NCBI GenBank assembly: GCA_003994795.1
Contig: AP018269.1
Coordinates: 4,055,677 to 4,119,676, forward strand
Length of the DNA stretch: 64,000 nucleotides
DNA from: Cylindrospermum sp. NIES-4074
GTDB taxonomy: Bacteria; Cyanobacteriota; Cyanobacteriia; Cyanobacteriales; Nostocaceae
Direction: 5' to 3'
Part shown: positions 27,667 through 37,803 of the stretch, piece after piece
Numbering within the stretch: the stretch's first letter is position 1
Layout: each line of letters opens with the position of its first letter
The notes under the pieces: generated by a model
The model's database searches: none
The model's input: the letters and a program-made list of their open reading frames with translations, nothing else
Told to the model about the DNA's origin: nothing
Made by a program: the position numbers and the translations under genes

Positions 27667-27970
27667 TTTCTACCTCCTGTTTAGCATTCTGGTAGTGTAT
27701 AGATTGAATAAAATTAAAAATAGCTGGAGAAATGATTGATTCTAGCTAAATTAAAAAGTTATGGGTGTGAGTTTGGTGATTGAAAACCATTCATTTAATA
27801 ACTCGTAACTCGTAACTAATATGTAAAACCACAAGTGGCTTGACCATGAATAAATCCACACCTACCAGCGTATGCTTAAATAGCTAACTTAACTTCGTTC
27901 TCAGGGGATAGATTTTTTATGTCTAAAGTAATACACCGTTAGTTATATAAATTTGCGCTAGGAAAACGTT

Positions 27971-28411
27971 ATGGTAGGGGTGCAGAAAATAGCTAAGATT
28001 ATGGCTGAAAAAAATCAAAATCACGAAATTGAATCCGAAGATTTGCCGCAGGTAGTTACCGAATCATATGGTACTGGTGTGAAAGACCTGCCGGGATATA
28101 ATGTTGGTCAACATTCTCTAGAGTCAGGAAGGCAAGAACATACAGAAAGCAGTCCTGAATTTCCTGCCGAATACACTGTTGTTAGTAATGAACTTGATAC
28201 TTATTGGCAAGATACAGTTGGGGATGAAGCTGTTGGTGGCACTGCTCCGACTCCTGACCAAAATGTAACTGAAGAAATAGAAGCGGCAGTTGGTTTAGAA
28301 ATGGATGATTTTGCCTTTCTCCGCACCAATGAGATTTTAGAGGAGCGTGATGATGCTCGTTGGGAGTTAGATCCGAAGTCTGCTGAAGATTATCAAGAAC
28401 GGCGAGAGTGA
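27971..28411 (+). CDS. DUF6335-type acidic protein
   Basis: The 146-residue, strongly acidic protein is of a type widespread in cyanobacteria. It has ESYGTGVKDLPGYNVGQHSL, SPEFPAEYTVVSNELDTYWQDTVGDEAVGGTAPTPDQN and a C-terminal EILEERDDARWELDPKSAEDYQER. No catalytic motif is visible. AGGAAAA lies about 5 bases upstream of the ATG at 27971, which is why this start is preferred over the internal ATG at 28001. It stands divergent to the DUF2267 gene, across a 304-bp interval with no further gene. Confidence 0.75.
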   Translation: MVGVQKIAKIMAEKNQNHEIESEDLPQVVTESYGTGVKDLPGYNVGQHSLESGRQEHTESSPEFPAEYTVVSNELDTYWQDTVGDEAVGGTAPTPDQNVTEEIEAAVGLEMDDFAFLRTNEILEERDDARWELDPKSAEDYQERRE

Positions 28412-28978
28412 TACCGTTAGGCTTTAATATTATGGGAATCGGGAAGTAGAGGAGTAGAAGTTAAATTTTAGATGTAGCAAACAGGAATCCTCTAAAAGAG
28501 TAAAAGCTAGTAAGTTTGTAGTGAGAGATTTATCGCTCTTTCCAAGGATTTTCAGGATTAAAGTCCTTACTACAAGCTTTCTTTTAATTTAATTACCCTA
28601 CTTAACTGAGTACACAGATAAATTCACAATATTTATCTGTGTTCATCTGTGTAGCCTTCGGCAAGCCGCTTCTCTACGAGACGCTCCGCGAATGCGTCTA
28701 CATCTGTGGTTCCAAATAATCAACCAGAATTTTTGCAGAAAATCTACCAATTACCTTAGATAATTAATTATCACAGATACTCCTCCACCTTGCCAAGCAT
28801 TATTTTTGCTATTCTGCCAACAGCAAATTTAAATAATGCTCAACTACACTCCGCCCAATTTCTGTTCTGTTTCTCAATTTTCTAATATTGGGTGTAAATA
28901 ACATCTGTCTTCAGTAGGGTTCAACGCTAAACATCTATTTGTTAGGGTTACTAAGTAACATTAATGTAATCGGAGTTA
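28412..28978. other. Interval upstream of the carotenoid protein gene
   Basis: This is 567 bp without a gene. It contains a dispersed repeat (CACAGATAAATTCACAATAT ... CTGTGTAGCCTTCGGCAAGC, about 28612-28710) that pairs internally. It is otherwise AT-rich. It presumably carries the promoter of the helical carotenoid protein gene; no box is clear enough to place. Confidence 0.5.
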
Positions 28979-29473
28979 ATGATGACATTTACTCAAACAA
29001 GTGATCCGACTATTCGTGAACACGTCCAAAAATGGCAAAATTTGGATGTAGATCAACAGTTAGGATTGTTTTGGTTTATTTACACAGAAATGGGAAACTC
29101 AATCACACCAGCAGCCCCTGGTGCTAGCACTGTTTCTCCAGAAATTGCCGAAGGTTTATATAATCAAGTGCTGGCATTATCCCCAGAACAACAACTACAA
29201 ATTCAGCGTGACTTAATTACTAAGAAAGATACCCAAATTTCTCGCCAATACGGCTCTTTGGGTGATACTACCAAATTACTGTTTTGGTATCGATTATCCC
29301 AAGGGATGGATGAAGCGAGAATCATTCCTGTACCTGCTGATTTTCAATTATCTTCAGAAGCATCAAGGTTGTTGGATAGAATTAAAAAATTAGCTTTTGA
29401 ACAGCAGATTACTTTGTTCCGTGATTACGTTTCCCCAATGGGTGCAGAAGCGAAACCTGGTGCAGGAATTTAG
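28979..29473 (+). CDS. Helical carotenoid protein (OCP N-terminal domain)
   Basis: The 164-residue protein corresponds to the N-terminal, all-helical domain of orange carotenoid protein without the C-terminal sensory domain, which defines the helical carotenoid proteins. Visible are VQKWQNLDVDQQLGLFWFIYTEMGNSITPAAPGAS (aromatic residues lining the carotenoid tunnel), SRQYGSLGDTTKLLFWYRLSQGM and ISPM-like FRDYVSPMGAEAKPGAG at the end. Members quench singlet oxygen, and some quench the phycobilisome. Which paralogue class it belongs to needs a tree. Its stop overlaps the stop of the convergent hpnB by 4 bp. The first of two adjacent ATGs is used. Confidence 0.92.
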   Translation: MMTFTQTSDPTIREHVQKWQNLDVDQQLGLFWFIYTEMGNSITPAAPGASTVSPEIAEGLYNQVLALSPEQQLQIQRDLITKKDTQISRQYGSLGDTTKLLFWYRLSQGMDEARIIPVPADFQLSSEASRLLDRIKKLAFEQQITLFRDYVSPMGAEAKPGAGI

Positions 29474-30645
29474 ACTTTATAAACGCGTCCTTTCCAAGCA
29501 CCACCACGCCCTTGCCAATGACGTAGTGCGGAGTCTAGAGTCATAAGGGTATACAAAAAGGCGATCGCAGGTAAACAAAAAGCTAAAACCGGAGAACGCT
29601 GATAAAACCGGATCATCGGCCAGTATGCTAAGGTCATCAGCAGCCATCCTAATAAACCCGTAACGGCGATCGCCAAATTTCCCCACAACCCACCCAAAAT
29701 CATCCCCACCGGTGGCACCAAATAAACCAAAATCATCCCCAATACACTACCCACCAACAGCAATGGGGAATAATTTAGTTGGGTATAGGCACTCCGCGCT
29801 ACCATATCCCAAATTGTCTCCAGAGAATCATAAGGACGCAAACTGCGAGTTAAAGCACTTAATCCCAACCAAATCTGCCCCTGGCTAGATTTCACCGCCT
29901 GGGCTAAGGCACAATCATCAATTAAGGCTTGGCGAATCACAGCTAGTCCGCCAATTCGCTCCAAAGCTTCTCTGCGAATAAGAATACAGCCCCCAGCAGC
30001 AGCCGCAATTTTATTTTTTGGCTGATTAACCCAGCGAAAAGGGTAGAGTTTTTGGAAGAAAAAGACAAAAGCCGGAATTAACAAAAGTTCCCAAAAACTC
30101 TCACACCTCAACCGCACCATCACAGACACTAAATCTAAATCTTCGGCTACCGCTTTAGCAACCAACCGGCTGAGATTGCTAGAATCATGCTCGATGTCTG
30201 CGTCAGTCAGCAAAAAATAGTCGGGTGTTCGTAGAGACGTTTCTACAGCTTTCTCAATACCTTGTTCCATAGCCCAGAGTTTACCCGTCCAACCTGGGGG
30301 TAGGGATGTGCTAGAGACAATATGCAAATTTTGGCGTTTATTCACAGCAAAAGCCACCCCTTCAGCAAAATTGGCTGTCCCGTCCGTGCTGTGGTCATCT
30401 ACTAAAAATATGTTAAAACTGCCAGGATAGTCTTGGAGTAAAAGCGATCGCAAAGTGATGGGTAATAACTCAGCTTCGTTACGCGCAGGAATCACCGCAC
30501 AAACCGTAGGTAATGTAGAGACGTTGCATGGAACGTCTCCAAGTTCTAATTGCTGATCTACCCGCCAAAACTGCCCCCACAAACTCAGTAATCCGATCCA
30601 AATTACCAAAGATAACAGCGTTAACCAAAATACAATTACAGCCAT
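29470..30645 (-). CDS. hpnB: Hopanoid-associated glycosyltransferase HpnB
   Basis: The 391-residue membrane glycosyltransferase is of GT2 type. It has an N-terminal membrane helix (IVFWLTLLSLVIWIGLLSLWG), then VCAVIPARNEAELLPITLRSLL, FLVDDHSTDGT (nucleotide-sugar DD), FLLTDADIEH (DxD), DDCALAQAVK, and three or four C-terminal membrane helices. It fits the family encoded with squalene-hopene cyclase and is transcribed divergently from it here, so action on hopanoid lipids is likely. Two palindrome-derived insertions lie inside the gene (30231-30246 and 30513-30541), both in frame. Start at 30645 (MAVIVFW) is preferred to the upstream codon at 30657. Confidence 0.88.
   Translation of the reverse strand: MAVIVFWLTLLSLVIWIGLLSLWGQFWRVDQQLELGDVPCNVSTLPTVCAVIPARNEAELLPITLRSLLLQDYPGSFNIFLVDDHSTDGTANFAEGVAFAVNKRQNLHIVSSTSLPPGWTGKLWAMEQGIEKAVETSLRTPDYFLLTDADIEHDSSNLSRLVAKAVAEDLDLVSVMVRLRCESFWELLLIPAFVFFFQKLYPFRWVNQPKNKIAAAAGGCILIRREALERIGGLAVIRQALIDDCALAQAVKSSQGQIWLGLSALTRSLRPYDSLETIWDMVARSAYTQLNYSPLLLVGSVLGMILVYLVPPVGMILGGLWGNLAIAVTGLLGWLLMTLAYWPMIRFYQRSPVLAFCLPAIAFLYTLMTLDSALRHWQGRGGAWKGRVYKV
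30231..30246. repeat. Partial GTAGAGAC palindrome inside hpnB
   Basis: GTAGAGACGTTTCTAC is an inverted repeat related to the palindrome at 16221. It lies in frame within the hpnB coding region just before the catalytic LLTDADI segment. Confidence 0.6.
30513..30541. repeat. GTAGAGAC palindrome inside the hpnB 5' region
   Basis: Imperfect palindrome of the same family as 16221-16250 (TGTAGAGACGTTGCA, then TGGAACGTCTCCA). Translated on the minus strand it contributes GDVPCNVST between the membrane helix and the start of the GT2 domain. Confidence 0.7.
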
Positions 30646-30717
30646 ATCCTCTTGCAAAATCGCAGCGTCTCAGACACAATACTATGTCTGGCGGGTTAAT
30701 AACCAGAAGAGGGTTTG
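30646..30717. promoter_or_regulatory. Divergent promoter interval hpnB/shc
   Basis: A 72-bp gap separates the hpnB start (minus) from the shc start (plus). It must hold the start signals of at least one of them unless transcripts begin inside the genes. No convincing -10/-35 pair was identified. GAAGAGGG just upstream of the shc ATG is a weak ribosome-binding candidate. Confidence 0.45.
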
Positions 30718-32664
30718 ATGAAAATAGAGGACGGGATAGAATTTAAGGTGAAAGAGGCGATCGCATCCAGTCAAAACTATCTGCTGGCGATCCAAAATCC
30801 TGGCGGTTACTGGTGGGCAGAATTAGAATCAAATGTCACCATCACCGCTGAAGCCGTCCTTCTCCATAAAATTTGGGGCACAGACAGCACCAGACCCTTA
30901 CATAAAGTTGTATCTTACCTGCGTTCTCAACAACGGCAACATGGAGGTTGGGAACTGTTTTATGGAGATGGTGGAGACTTAAATGCTTCCGTGGAAGCTT
31001 ACATGGCACTGAAATTGCTAGGTGTATCAGCCAACGATCCGGCAATGATTCAAGCCAAGTCTTTTATTCTCCAACGGGGTGGGATTAGCAAAACTCGCAT
31101 ATTTACCAAGTTGCATTTGGCCCTTATTGGCTGTTACAACTGGCGTGGACTCCCCTCCTTACCCCCTTGGGTGATGCTGTTACCCAATAGTTTCCCCGTC
31201 AATATTTATGAAATGTCAAGCTGGGCGCGTTCCAGCACCGTGCCGCTGTTGATAGTATTGGATCACAAACCCGTTTATCTCACTAACCCCACCATCAACT
31301 TAGATGAGTTATACGCGGAAGGTGTTAATAACACCAAATTTGAATTAACCCGCAGTGGCGATTGGACAGATTTATTCATTACCCTAGATGATGGATTTAA
31401 GTTAGCAGAAAGCCTGAATTTTGTCCCCTTCCGAGAAGAAGGCATCAAAGCCGCAGAAAAGTGGATTTTAGAACGACAAGAAGCCACAGGTGATTGGGGG
31501 GGAATCATTCCCGCAATGTTAAATTCCTTGTTGGCTTTGCGCTGTTTAGATTATGACGCCAATGACCCCATTGTAGAAAGAGGGTTAAAAGCAGTTGATA
31601 ACTTTGCCATAGAAACAGCAGATAGTTACCGTGTACAACCTTGTGTTTCACCGGTTTGGGATACAGCTTGGGTAATGCGGGCCTTGATAGATTCCGGTGT
31701 TGCACCAGATCATCCGGCTGTAGTGCAGGGGGGAGAATGGTTGTTAAATAAGCAAATTCTCGATTATGGTGATTGGGCTGTGAAAAATCACCAAGGAAAA
31801 CCAGGTGCATGGGCATTTGAGTTTGAGAATCGCTTTTATCCCGATGTGGATGACTCTGCGGTGGTGGTGATGGCGCTGCATTTAGCGAAACTCCCCAATG
31901 AAAAATTAAAACAAAATGCGATCGCCCGCGCCCTCAATTGGATAGATTCCATGCAATGTAAGCCAGGGGGTTGGGCTGCTTTTGATATAGATAACGATCA
32001 AGATTGGCTGAACTCCATACCCTACGGGGACTTGAAAGCCATGATTGACCCCAACACCGCCGATGTCACCGCTAGAGTATTAGAAATGTTGGGTTTGTGT
32101 CACTTGTCAATAGATGCACCCAAATTAGAAAAAGCACTGACTTATCTGCTAGGTGAACAAGAATCAGCAGGTTGTTGGTTTGGGCGTTGGGGAGTAAATT
32201 ACATCTATGGTACCAGCGGCGTTTTATCAGCCCTAGCTTTAATTAATCCGCAAAAGCATCAACTCAGCATTCAACGGGGCGCAAATTGGTTGATCCAATG
32301 TCAAAACCCAGATGGTGGTTGGGGTGAAACCTGCCGCAGCTACGATGATCCTAGTCTTAAAGGTCAAGGAAATAGCACCGCCTCCCAAACAGCTTGGGCA
32401 TTAATTGGGCTAATAGCCGCAGGTGAAGCAACGGGTAAATTAGCAATTGATACCATTGAAAAGGGAATTGACTACCTGTTAGAAACTCAGCAACCAGATG
32501 GCACTTGGGATGAAGCATACTTTACAGGTACTGGCTTCCCCAGTCACTTTTACTTGAAATATCACTTCTATCAACAGTATTTTCCCTTAATGGCACTCGG
32601 TCGCTATCAAGCAGTAATTGAAAATGGTGTAAATCCTGAGGAAGGTGGATTTATTAATCTGTAA
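30718..32664 (+). CDS. shc: Squalene-hopene cyclase
   Basis: The 648-residue enzyme converts squalene to the pentacyclic hopene or hopanol in the membrane, the first step of hopanoid synthesis. It has the catalytic DVDDSA motif (D376-V-D378-D379; the acid is expected in this DxDD) and many QW repeats (for example QQRQHGGWELF, QEATGDWGG, QNPDGGWGE, QQPDGTWDE). Also present are WDTAWVMRAL, GRWGVNYIYGTSGV and the C-terminal FPSHFYLKYHFYQQYFPLMALGRY. Length is normal. The ATG at 30718 is preferred to the TTG one codon before. It pairs divergently with hpnB and lies amid stress genes, consistent with membrane protection. Confidence 0.96.
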   Translation: MKIEDGIEFKVKEAIASSQNYLLAIQNPGGYWWAELESNVTITAEAVLLHKIWGTDSTRPLHKVVSYLRSQQRQHGGWELFYGDGGDLNASVEAYMALKLLGVSANDPAMIQAKSFILQRGGISKTRIFTKLHLALIGCYNWRGLPSLPPWVMLLPNSFPVNIYEMSSWARSSTVPLLIVLDHKPVYLTNPTINLDELYAEGVNNTKFELTRSGDWTDLFITLDDGFKLAESLNFVPFREEGIKAAEKWILERQEATGDWGGIIPAMLNSLLALRCLDYDANDPIVERGLKAVDNFAIETADSYRVQPCVSPVWDTAWVMRALIDSGVAPDHPAVVQGGEWLLNKQILDYGDWAVKNHQGKPGAWAFEFENRFYPDVDDSAVVVMALHLAKLPNEKLKQNAIARALNWIDSMQCKPGGWAAFDIDNDQDWLNSIPYGDLKAMIDPNTADVTARVLEMLGLCHLSIDAPKLEKALTYLLGEQESAGCWFGRWGVNYIYGTSGVLSALALINPQKHQLSIQRGANWLIQCQNPDGGWGETCRSYDDPSLKGQGNSTASQTAWALIGLIAAGEATGKLAIDTIEKGIDYLLETQQPDGTWDEAYFTGTGFPSHFYLKYHFYQQYFPLMALGRYQAVIENGVNPEEGGFINL

Positions 32665-32899
32665 TTCCAAATATATCAATCCTGATGATTTAGGATGGCT
32701 GAAACAACGTAGCACAGCTTAAACGGGGTAATTTTAAGGATTGCTAGTTCGCAGGATTTCAACTCTTTTACTCCATCAAAAGGATGGGATATGAGGATCT
32801 CTGCTTACAGAAAGAAGAAATGCGTTGGCGTACCCGCCCGCCGGAGGCGATCGCCAAATTTATAACATGAACTCAAGTTAGATGATCGGACGTGAATTT

Positions 32900-33145
32900 A
32901 TGTCTTATAAAAACATAGAGCAATTACCCCAAGAAATTAAAGAACAACTACCTGAACACGCCCAACAGATATTTGTTGCCGGTTTCAATGCCGCCCAAAG
33001 CGACGGTATGAGTGAAGAAGGCGCCCGTGAAGTTGCTTGGAATAGCGTCAAGAACGAATATGAACCAGGCAATAGTGGCAAATGGCAAAGAAAACCAGAA
33101 GATCCCGCTACCCATCATAAAGCTGTAGTCTCTGGTGGTAATTAA
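32900..33145 (+). CDS. ChaB-family protein
   Basis: The 81-residue protein consists of one ChaB domain: YKNIEQLPQEIKEQLPEHAQQIFVAGFNAAQSDGMSEEGAREVAWNSVKNEYE, then a basic, glycine-rich tail. ChaB was named as a cation-transport regulator in E. coli, but the biochemical role is unsettled. The start at MSYKN (32900) fits the family better than the ATG six codons upstream. The same domain forms the C-terminus of the stress protein at 5828. A good terminator follows. Confidence 0.85.
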   Translation: MSYKNIEQLPQEIKEQLPEHAQQIFVAGFNAAQSDGMSEEGAREVAWNSVKNEYEPGNSGKWQRKPEDPATHHKAVVSGGN

Positions 33146-33169
33146 ATTACCTTTTCATCAACATTAAAT

Positions 33170-33210
33170 AAAAGGCAGTTTGTCAACTCCACAAACCGCC
33201 TTTTATTTAT
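33170..33210 (+). terminator. Rho-independent terminator after the ChaB gene
   Basis: The arms AAAAGGCAGTTTGT and ACAAACCGCCTTTT pair with a single A-C mismatch around a 7-base loop, followed by ATTTAT. It lies 25 bp after the stop codon. Confidence 0.8.
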
Positions 33211-33507
33211 ATCAACTCCTGAAAAAGTCCCCAGAAAACATCTGTGTTCATCTGTGGTTTAATAATCTTAAAATCTCAAAACTTACCGAATTATAACTGG
33301 AGTTTAGACTAAATAGGTCATATTCAAGAAAAAAAGGAGGTCTGATTGAATACAGTCCCCCTTTTGGCAGAAGCTGAGAAACGAACCACCATTTAAAATC
33401 AAAATAAATATTCAGTAATATCTCGGACAAAAACTGAATAATTATCTAACAGCAGCATTTGCTTGCTGTGGATTCTCGCTGTCACGAATATGAATTGAGG
33501 CTTAAGG

Positions 33508-36500
33508 ATGAAGAGGAGTGCAAAGTCTCAGTGGGCTTTTTGGCGCTTGCTACTGAAATTGACCCGTTATAGTTTAATTTTATCGCTGAGTGTAGTAATG
33601 CTTGCTGATGCTGTGGGTGCAACATCGATAAATAGGGGGTTGCAAATAGCACAACAGCCAGGAACAACCTCACAAAATGCGACTCGCGCTGCTGCTGGAC
33701 GACTCAATAAAGAAGCGTTTGAACTTTTTCAGCAAGGGACAGCAGAATCACTGCAACAGGCAATTGTGAAATGGCAAGAAGCATTGAAGCTTTGGCAGCA
33801 AGTTGATGACAAATCTCGGCAAGCTACCACCCTCCTTGCCCTTGGCAGTGTCTACGACTCCTTGGGAGAAAAGCAGGAAGCACTCAAGTACTACAATCAA
33901 GCTCTACCCCTATACCGTGCAGTGGGTGATAAGAGAGGGGAAGCCACTACTCTCAATAATCTTGGCAGTGTCTACAACTCATTAGGAGAAAAGCAGGAGG
34001 CACTCAAGTGCTACAATCAAGCCCTACCCCTATACCGTGCTGTAGATGATAAGGGAGGGGAAGCCACTACTCTCCTGGCCCTTGGCAGTGTCTACGACTC
34101 CTTGGGAGAAAAGCAAGAGGCACTCAAGTACTACAACCAAGCTTTACCCCTATACCGCGCTGTGGGTGAAAAGGGAAAGAGAGGAGAAGCCACTACCCTC
34201 CTTGTCCTTGGCAGTGTCTACAACTTATTAGGAGAAAAGCAGGAAGCACTCAAGTACTACAATCAAGCTCTACCCCTATACCGTGCTGTGGATGATAAGG
34301 GAGGGGAAGCCACTATTCTCAATAATCTTGGCAGTGTCTACGACTCCTTGGGAGAAAAGCAAGAGGCACTCAAGTACTACAACCAAGCTTTACCCCTATA
34401 CCGTGCTGTAGATGATAAGGGAGGGGAAGCCACTACTCTCAATAATCTTGGCAGTGTCTACTCTTCATTGGGAGAAAAGCAGGAGGCACTCAAGTACTAC
34501 AATCAAGCCCTACCCCTACGCCGTGCTGTGAGTGATAAGAGAGGGGAAGCCACTACTCTCAATAATCTTGGCGGTGTCTACTCTTCATTGGGAGAAAAGC
34601 AGGAGGCACTCAAGTACTACAATCAAGCCCTACCCCTATACCGTGCAGTGGGTGATAAGGGAGGGGAAGCCACTACTCTCAATAATCTTGGCTTAGTTTA
34701 CGACGATTTGGGAGAAAAGCAGGAGGCACTCAAGTACTACAATCAAGCCCTACCCCTACGCCGTGCTGTGAGTGATAAGGGAGGGGAAGCCACTACTCTC
34801 AATAATCTTGGCTTAGTTTACGACGATTTGGGAGAAAAGCAGGAGGCACTCAATTACTACAATCAAGCCCTACCCCTATACCGTGCTGTGAGTGATAAGG
34901 GAGGGGAAGCCACTACTCTCAATAATCTTGGCGGTGTCTACTCTTCATTGGGAGAAAAGCAGGAGGCACTCAAGTACTTAAATCAAGCCCTACCCCTACT
35001 CCGTGCTGTGAGTGATAAGGGGGGGGAAGCCGCTACTCTTTACAATATGGCTTATCTGGAACGTGGCCAAGGCAACTTTCCACAAGCCCTCAGCCAAATT
35101 GAAGCAGCAATCAAAATCATTGAAGATTTACGCACCAAAATTGCCAGTCAAGAACTACGTACTTCCTATTTTGCCACTGTACAGAATTACTATAATTTCT
35201 ACACTGACCTGCTGATGCAACTGCACAAAAAAAACCCATCAAAAGGATACGATGCCCAAGCACTGCATATCAGCGAACGTTCTCGCGCTAGAGGTCTATT
35301 AGAACTATTAACAGAAGCTAATGCCAATATCCGTAAAGGCGTTGACCCTCAACTATTAGCACAAGAACAAGACTTGCGGCAGAAAATTGATGCCACAGCT
35401 AAACTACGTCAAGAGTTACCAACTCAAAAAGCACCAACAACCGTAATCCAAAAGCTCGAACAAGAATCTGCCAATCTCTTAAACCAATACCGCGAACTGC
35501 AAACCAAAATCCGTACAACTAGCCCCAAATATGCAGCCCTGAAATATCCAGACCCTCTAAAATTACCTCAAATTCAGCAACAACTCGATCAAGACACCCT
35601 GCTGTTGCAATATTCCTTGGGTAAAGAACGCAGCTATCTTTGGGCTGTCACTCCCAATTCTCTCAATACCTATGAACTCCCTGGACGTGAAGCCATAGAA
35701 AAATCAGCAGGAAAATTCCAGGAACTATTGAAAAAATGTCAAAGGCCAGGTGCGAACTGTCAAGAGTTATCTCCACAACAAAAAGCCAAAGATTTACAAG
35801 AAATTAGCCAAGCTGCAACCCAACTCAGCAAACTTATCCTTGCGCCCGTTGCCGAAAAGTTGGGGAAAAAGCGTTTAGTCATTGTCGCAGATGGTGTATT
35901 GCAAGAAATTCCCTTTGCTGCGTTATCGCAACCAAATCAGAAATCTAATTATCAGCCTCTCTTAATCAACCACGAAATTGTCAATTTACCTTCCGTCACC
36001 GCCATAGCCATCCACAGGCGAGATTTGAAGCAACGCCAACCAGCACCCAAAACTCTAGCCGTCCTTGCTGACCCTGTATTTGCAGCTAATGACGAGCGAG
36101 TTACAGGTAAACCTCAAAGCCTTGCCCCTGAACTCAACCTTGAACGGTCTAGCCTGCAAAGATCTGCAAAAAATCTCAAGCGTACAGAATGGGGACGGTT
36201 ACCAGGTACGCTGACAGAAGCCAATCAAATCTTAAAACTTGTATCACCTGACCAAAGCTTGCAAGCCTTTAATTTTGATGCCAATTACAATTGGGCAACT
36301 AGTCAAACGCTCAAACAGTATCGATTTATCCTCTTTGCTACCCACGGCTTTGCTGACCCCCTCAACCCAGAATTATCAGGAATTATTCTTTCTCAGATAG
36401 ACAAACAAGGCAAACCCCAGACTCCAGGTATCCTACGCCTTGGCGACATTTTTAACTTGGACTGGAATGCAGATTTAGTGGTGCTGAGTGCCTGCGAAAC

Positions 36501-36774
36501 AGGTTTAGGTAAGGATGTCCAAGGTGAAGGCTTGATGGGCTTGACAAGAGGATTGATGTATGCGGGGGCAAGAACTGCTGTGGTGTCTTTGTGGCAAGTT
36601 AACGACACTGCCACATCAAAGCTGATGCCCCAATTTTACACCGCGATGTTGCAGCAAAAGGTATCTCCCACAGTTGCCCTACGTGAGTCACAACTCAAAC
36701 TATGGCAACAAGAAGCATGGCGAAACCCCTATTATTGGGCGGCTTTCACCTTGCAAGGCGAGTGGAGAAATTAA
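33508..36774 (+). CDS. Secreted TPR-CHAT protease
   Basis: The 1088-residue protein starts with a hydrophobic segment ([18 protein letters not shown], about 19-36), probably a signal peptide. Residues about 55-107 hold a degenerate TPR, and 107-508 hold ten nearly identical 40-residue TPR units ([20 protein letters not shown] type), followed by one divergent unit. A helical linker with a coiled coil (about 600-690) leads to the CHAT domain (about 690-1088). The CHAT caspase-like dyad is visible as H946 (ATHGFADP) and C996 (LSACETGLG). CHAT proteases cleave partner proteins when sensors trigger them. The trypsin-like gene starts 66 bp downstream, likely in the same transcript; it could be substrate or partner. 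Confidence 0.9.
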   Translation: MKRSAKSQWAFWRLLLKLTRYSLILSLSVVMLADAVGATSINRGLQIAQQPGTTSQNATRAAAGRLNKEAFELFQQGTAESLQQAIVKWQEALKLWQQVDDKSRQATTLLALGSVYDSLGEKQEALKYYNQALPLYRAVGDKRGEATTLNNLGSVYNSLGEKQEALKCYNQALPLYRAVDDKGGEATTLLALGSVYDSLGEKQEALKYYNQALPLYRAVGEKGKRGEATTLLVLGSVYNLLGEKQEALKYYNQALPLYRAVDDKGGEATILNNLGSVYDSLGEKQEALKYYNQALPLYRAVDDKGGEATTLNNLGSVYSSLGEKQEALKYYNQALPLRRAVSDKRGEATTLNNLGGVYSSLGEKQEALKYYNQALPLYRAVGDKGGEATTLNNLGLVYDDLGEKQEALKYYNQALPLRRAVSDKGGEATTLNNLGLVYDDLGEKQEALNYYNQALPLYRAVSDKGGEATTLNNLGGVYSSLGEKQEALKYLNQALPLLRAVSDKGGEAATLYNMAYLERGQGNFPQALSQIEAAIKIIEDLRTKIASQELRTSYFATVQNYYNFYTDLLMQLHKKNPSKGYDAQALHISERSRARGLLELLTEANANIRKGVDPQLLAQEQDLRQKIDATAKLRQELPTQKAPTTVIQKLEQESANLLNQYRELQTKIRTTSPKYAALKYPDPLKLPQIQQQLDQDTLLLQYSLGKERSYLWAVTPNSLNTYELPGREAIEKSAGKFQELLKKCQRPGANCQELSPQQKAKDLQEISQAATQLSKLILAPVAEKLGKKRLVIVADGVLQEIPFAALSQPNQKSNYQPLLINHEIVNLPSVTAIAIHRRDLKQRQPAPKTLAVLADPVFAANDERVTGKPQSLAPELNLERSSLQRSAKNLKRTEWGRLPGTLTEANQILKLVSPDQSLQAFNFDANYNWATSQTLKQYRFILFATHGFADPLNPELSGIILSQIDKQGKPQTPGILRLGDIFNLDWNADLVVLSACETGLGKDVQGEGLMGLTRGLMYAGARTAVVSLWQVNDTATSKLMPQFYTAMLQQKVSPTVALRESQLKLWQQEAWRNPYYWAAFTLQGEWRN
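33826..35031 (+). repeat. Ten 120-bp coding repeats (TPR minisatellite)
   Basis: Ten consecutive units encode near-identical 40-residue TPRs. The third unit carries an extra 6 bp (AAGGGAAAGAGAGG region, adding two codons). Many units differ at only a few bases, so the array expanded or homogenised recently. Confidence 0.95.
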
Positions 36775-36840
36775 TTCGTAATTTGTAATTCGTAATTCAT
36801 GACGAATTAGTAAGCATTAGTTAATTCAGGAGTTTTATCG

Positions 36841-37803
36841 ATGTCTAAGAAGCCTATCTACAAACAATTTTTCGCTCTGTTTTTTGCTGGAATTCTTAGT
36901 GCTATAACTTTGGGTGGTTGGGTATCGGTGCAGGCTCAAACGCAGGTAAAACCACAGCAAAGTATCACGCCTAAATTCATCAGTTCTCAACAAGCGGGTC
37001 AACTGAAGTTACAAGGTGATGGCAAACCCTTTATCCCTTCTGGTTTGGGACGGGCTGCTAAACCTAATGAAGGCGACTCTAGAGGAATTCCTAGAGGTAT
37101 AGATAACCGTATCCCCATGACTAGTAGAAAATATCCTTGGTCGGCAGTTGGTCGAGTCCAAGGAACTACAGCTGATGGCGGTGGTTATCATTGCACGGGA
37201 ACATTAATTGACGCTAATTTGGTTTTGACTAATGCTCACTGTGTCATTGACCCCAAAACTTCTAAACTCAGCGCCAGAATCCAGTTTATACCAAACGTTA
37301 TCGATAAGAATTACCGAGATATAGCGGAAGTTGAGCAAGTTTATTATGGTACAGATTTCAAAGAAAGTAGTCAGTTGAGTCCTAATGACTGGGCAATTCT
37401 GAAACTTAACCAACCTCTAGGTCGCAAATATGGTTATTTGGGATGGCGATCGCTATCTTCTGCTAACCTGATTCGTAAACAAAAAGCTTTCTTTTTCGTG
37501 GGCTATTCTGGTGATTTCCCTAATGATAAGTATCAAAAATATTTCAATTTCAGTGCTGGCCCAGGATGGACAGCAAGTTATGAGTCAGGATGCAGTATTG
37601 TCGCAGAAGAATCTGGTTTTTTATTACATGATTGCGCCACTGCTGGGGGTTCTTCTGGTGGCCCCATTATCGGCGTAATTAACGGCGATCCTTATATTGT
37701 GGCTCTGAATAATGGTGAGGCGAAAAATCTCCGCACTGGACAAGATATCACCAATTTTGCAGTGAAAATTTCTACCATTGAGGAGGCTTCGCGGGGAAAT
37801 TAG
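36841..37803 (+). CDS. Secreted trypsin-like serine protease
   Basis: The 320-residue protein has an N-terminal signal peptide (FFALFFAGILSAITLGGWVSVQAQ). Residues about 35-95 are a polar pro-region and from about 100 there is a chymotrypsin-fold domain. The catalytic triad is visible as H133 (LTNAHCV), D183 (SPNDWAIL) and S272 (AGGSSGGPI). It may be glutamyl-endopeptidase-like (V8 type), judging by the short N-terminal activation region, but the specificity pocket is not clear. It follows the CHAT gene by 66 bp. Both are predicted to be exported, which suggests one extracytoplasmic proteolytic pathway. This is inference. Confidence 0.88.
   Translation: MSKKPIYKQFFALFFAGILSAITLGGWVSVQAQTQVKPQQSITPKFISSQQAGQLKLQGDGKPFIPSGLGRAAKPNEGDSRGIPRGIDNRIPMTSRKYPWSAVGRVQGTTADGGGYHCTGTLIDANLVLTNAHCVIDPKTSKLSARIQFIPNVIDKNYRDIAEVEQVYYGTDFKESSQLSPNDWAILKLNQPLGRKYGYLGWRSLSSANLIRKQKAFFFVGYSGDFPNDKYQKYFNFSAGPGWTASYESGCSIVAEESGFLLHDCATAGGSSGGPIIGVINGDPYIVALNNGEAKNLRTGQDITNFAVKISTIEEASRGN

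Noticed and set aside
33826..35031. Regular 120-bp repeats as a CRISPR array
   Set aside because: There are no spacers. The units translate as contiguous TPRs within one long open frame.
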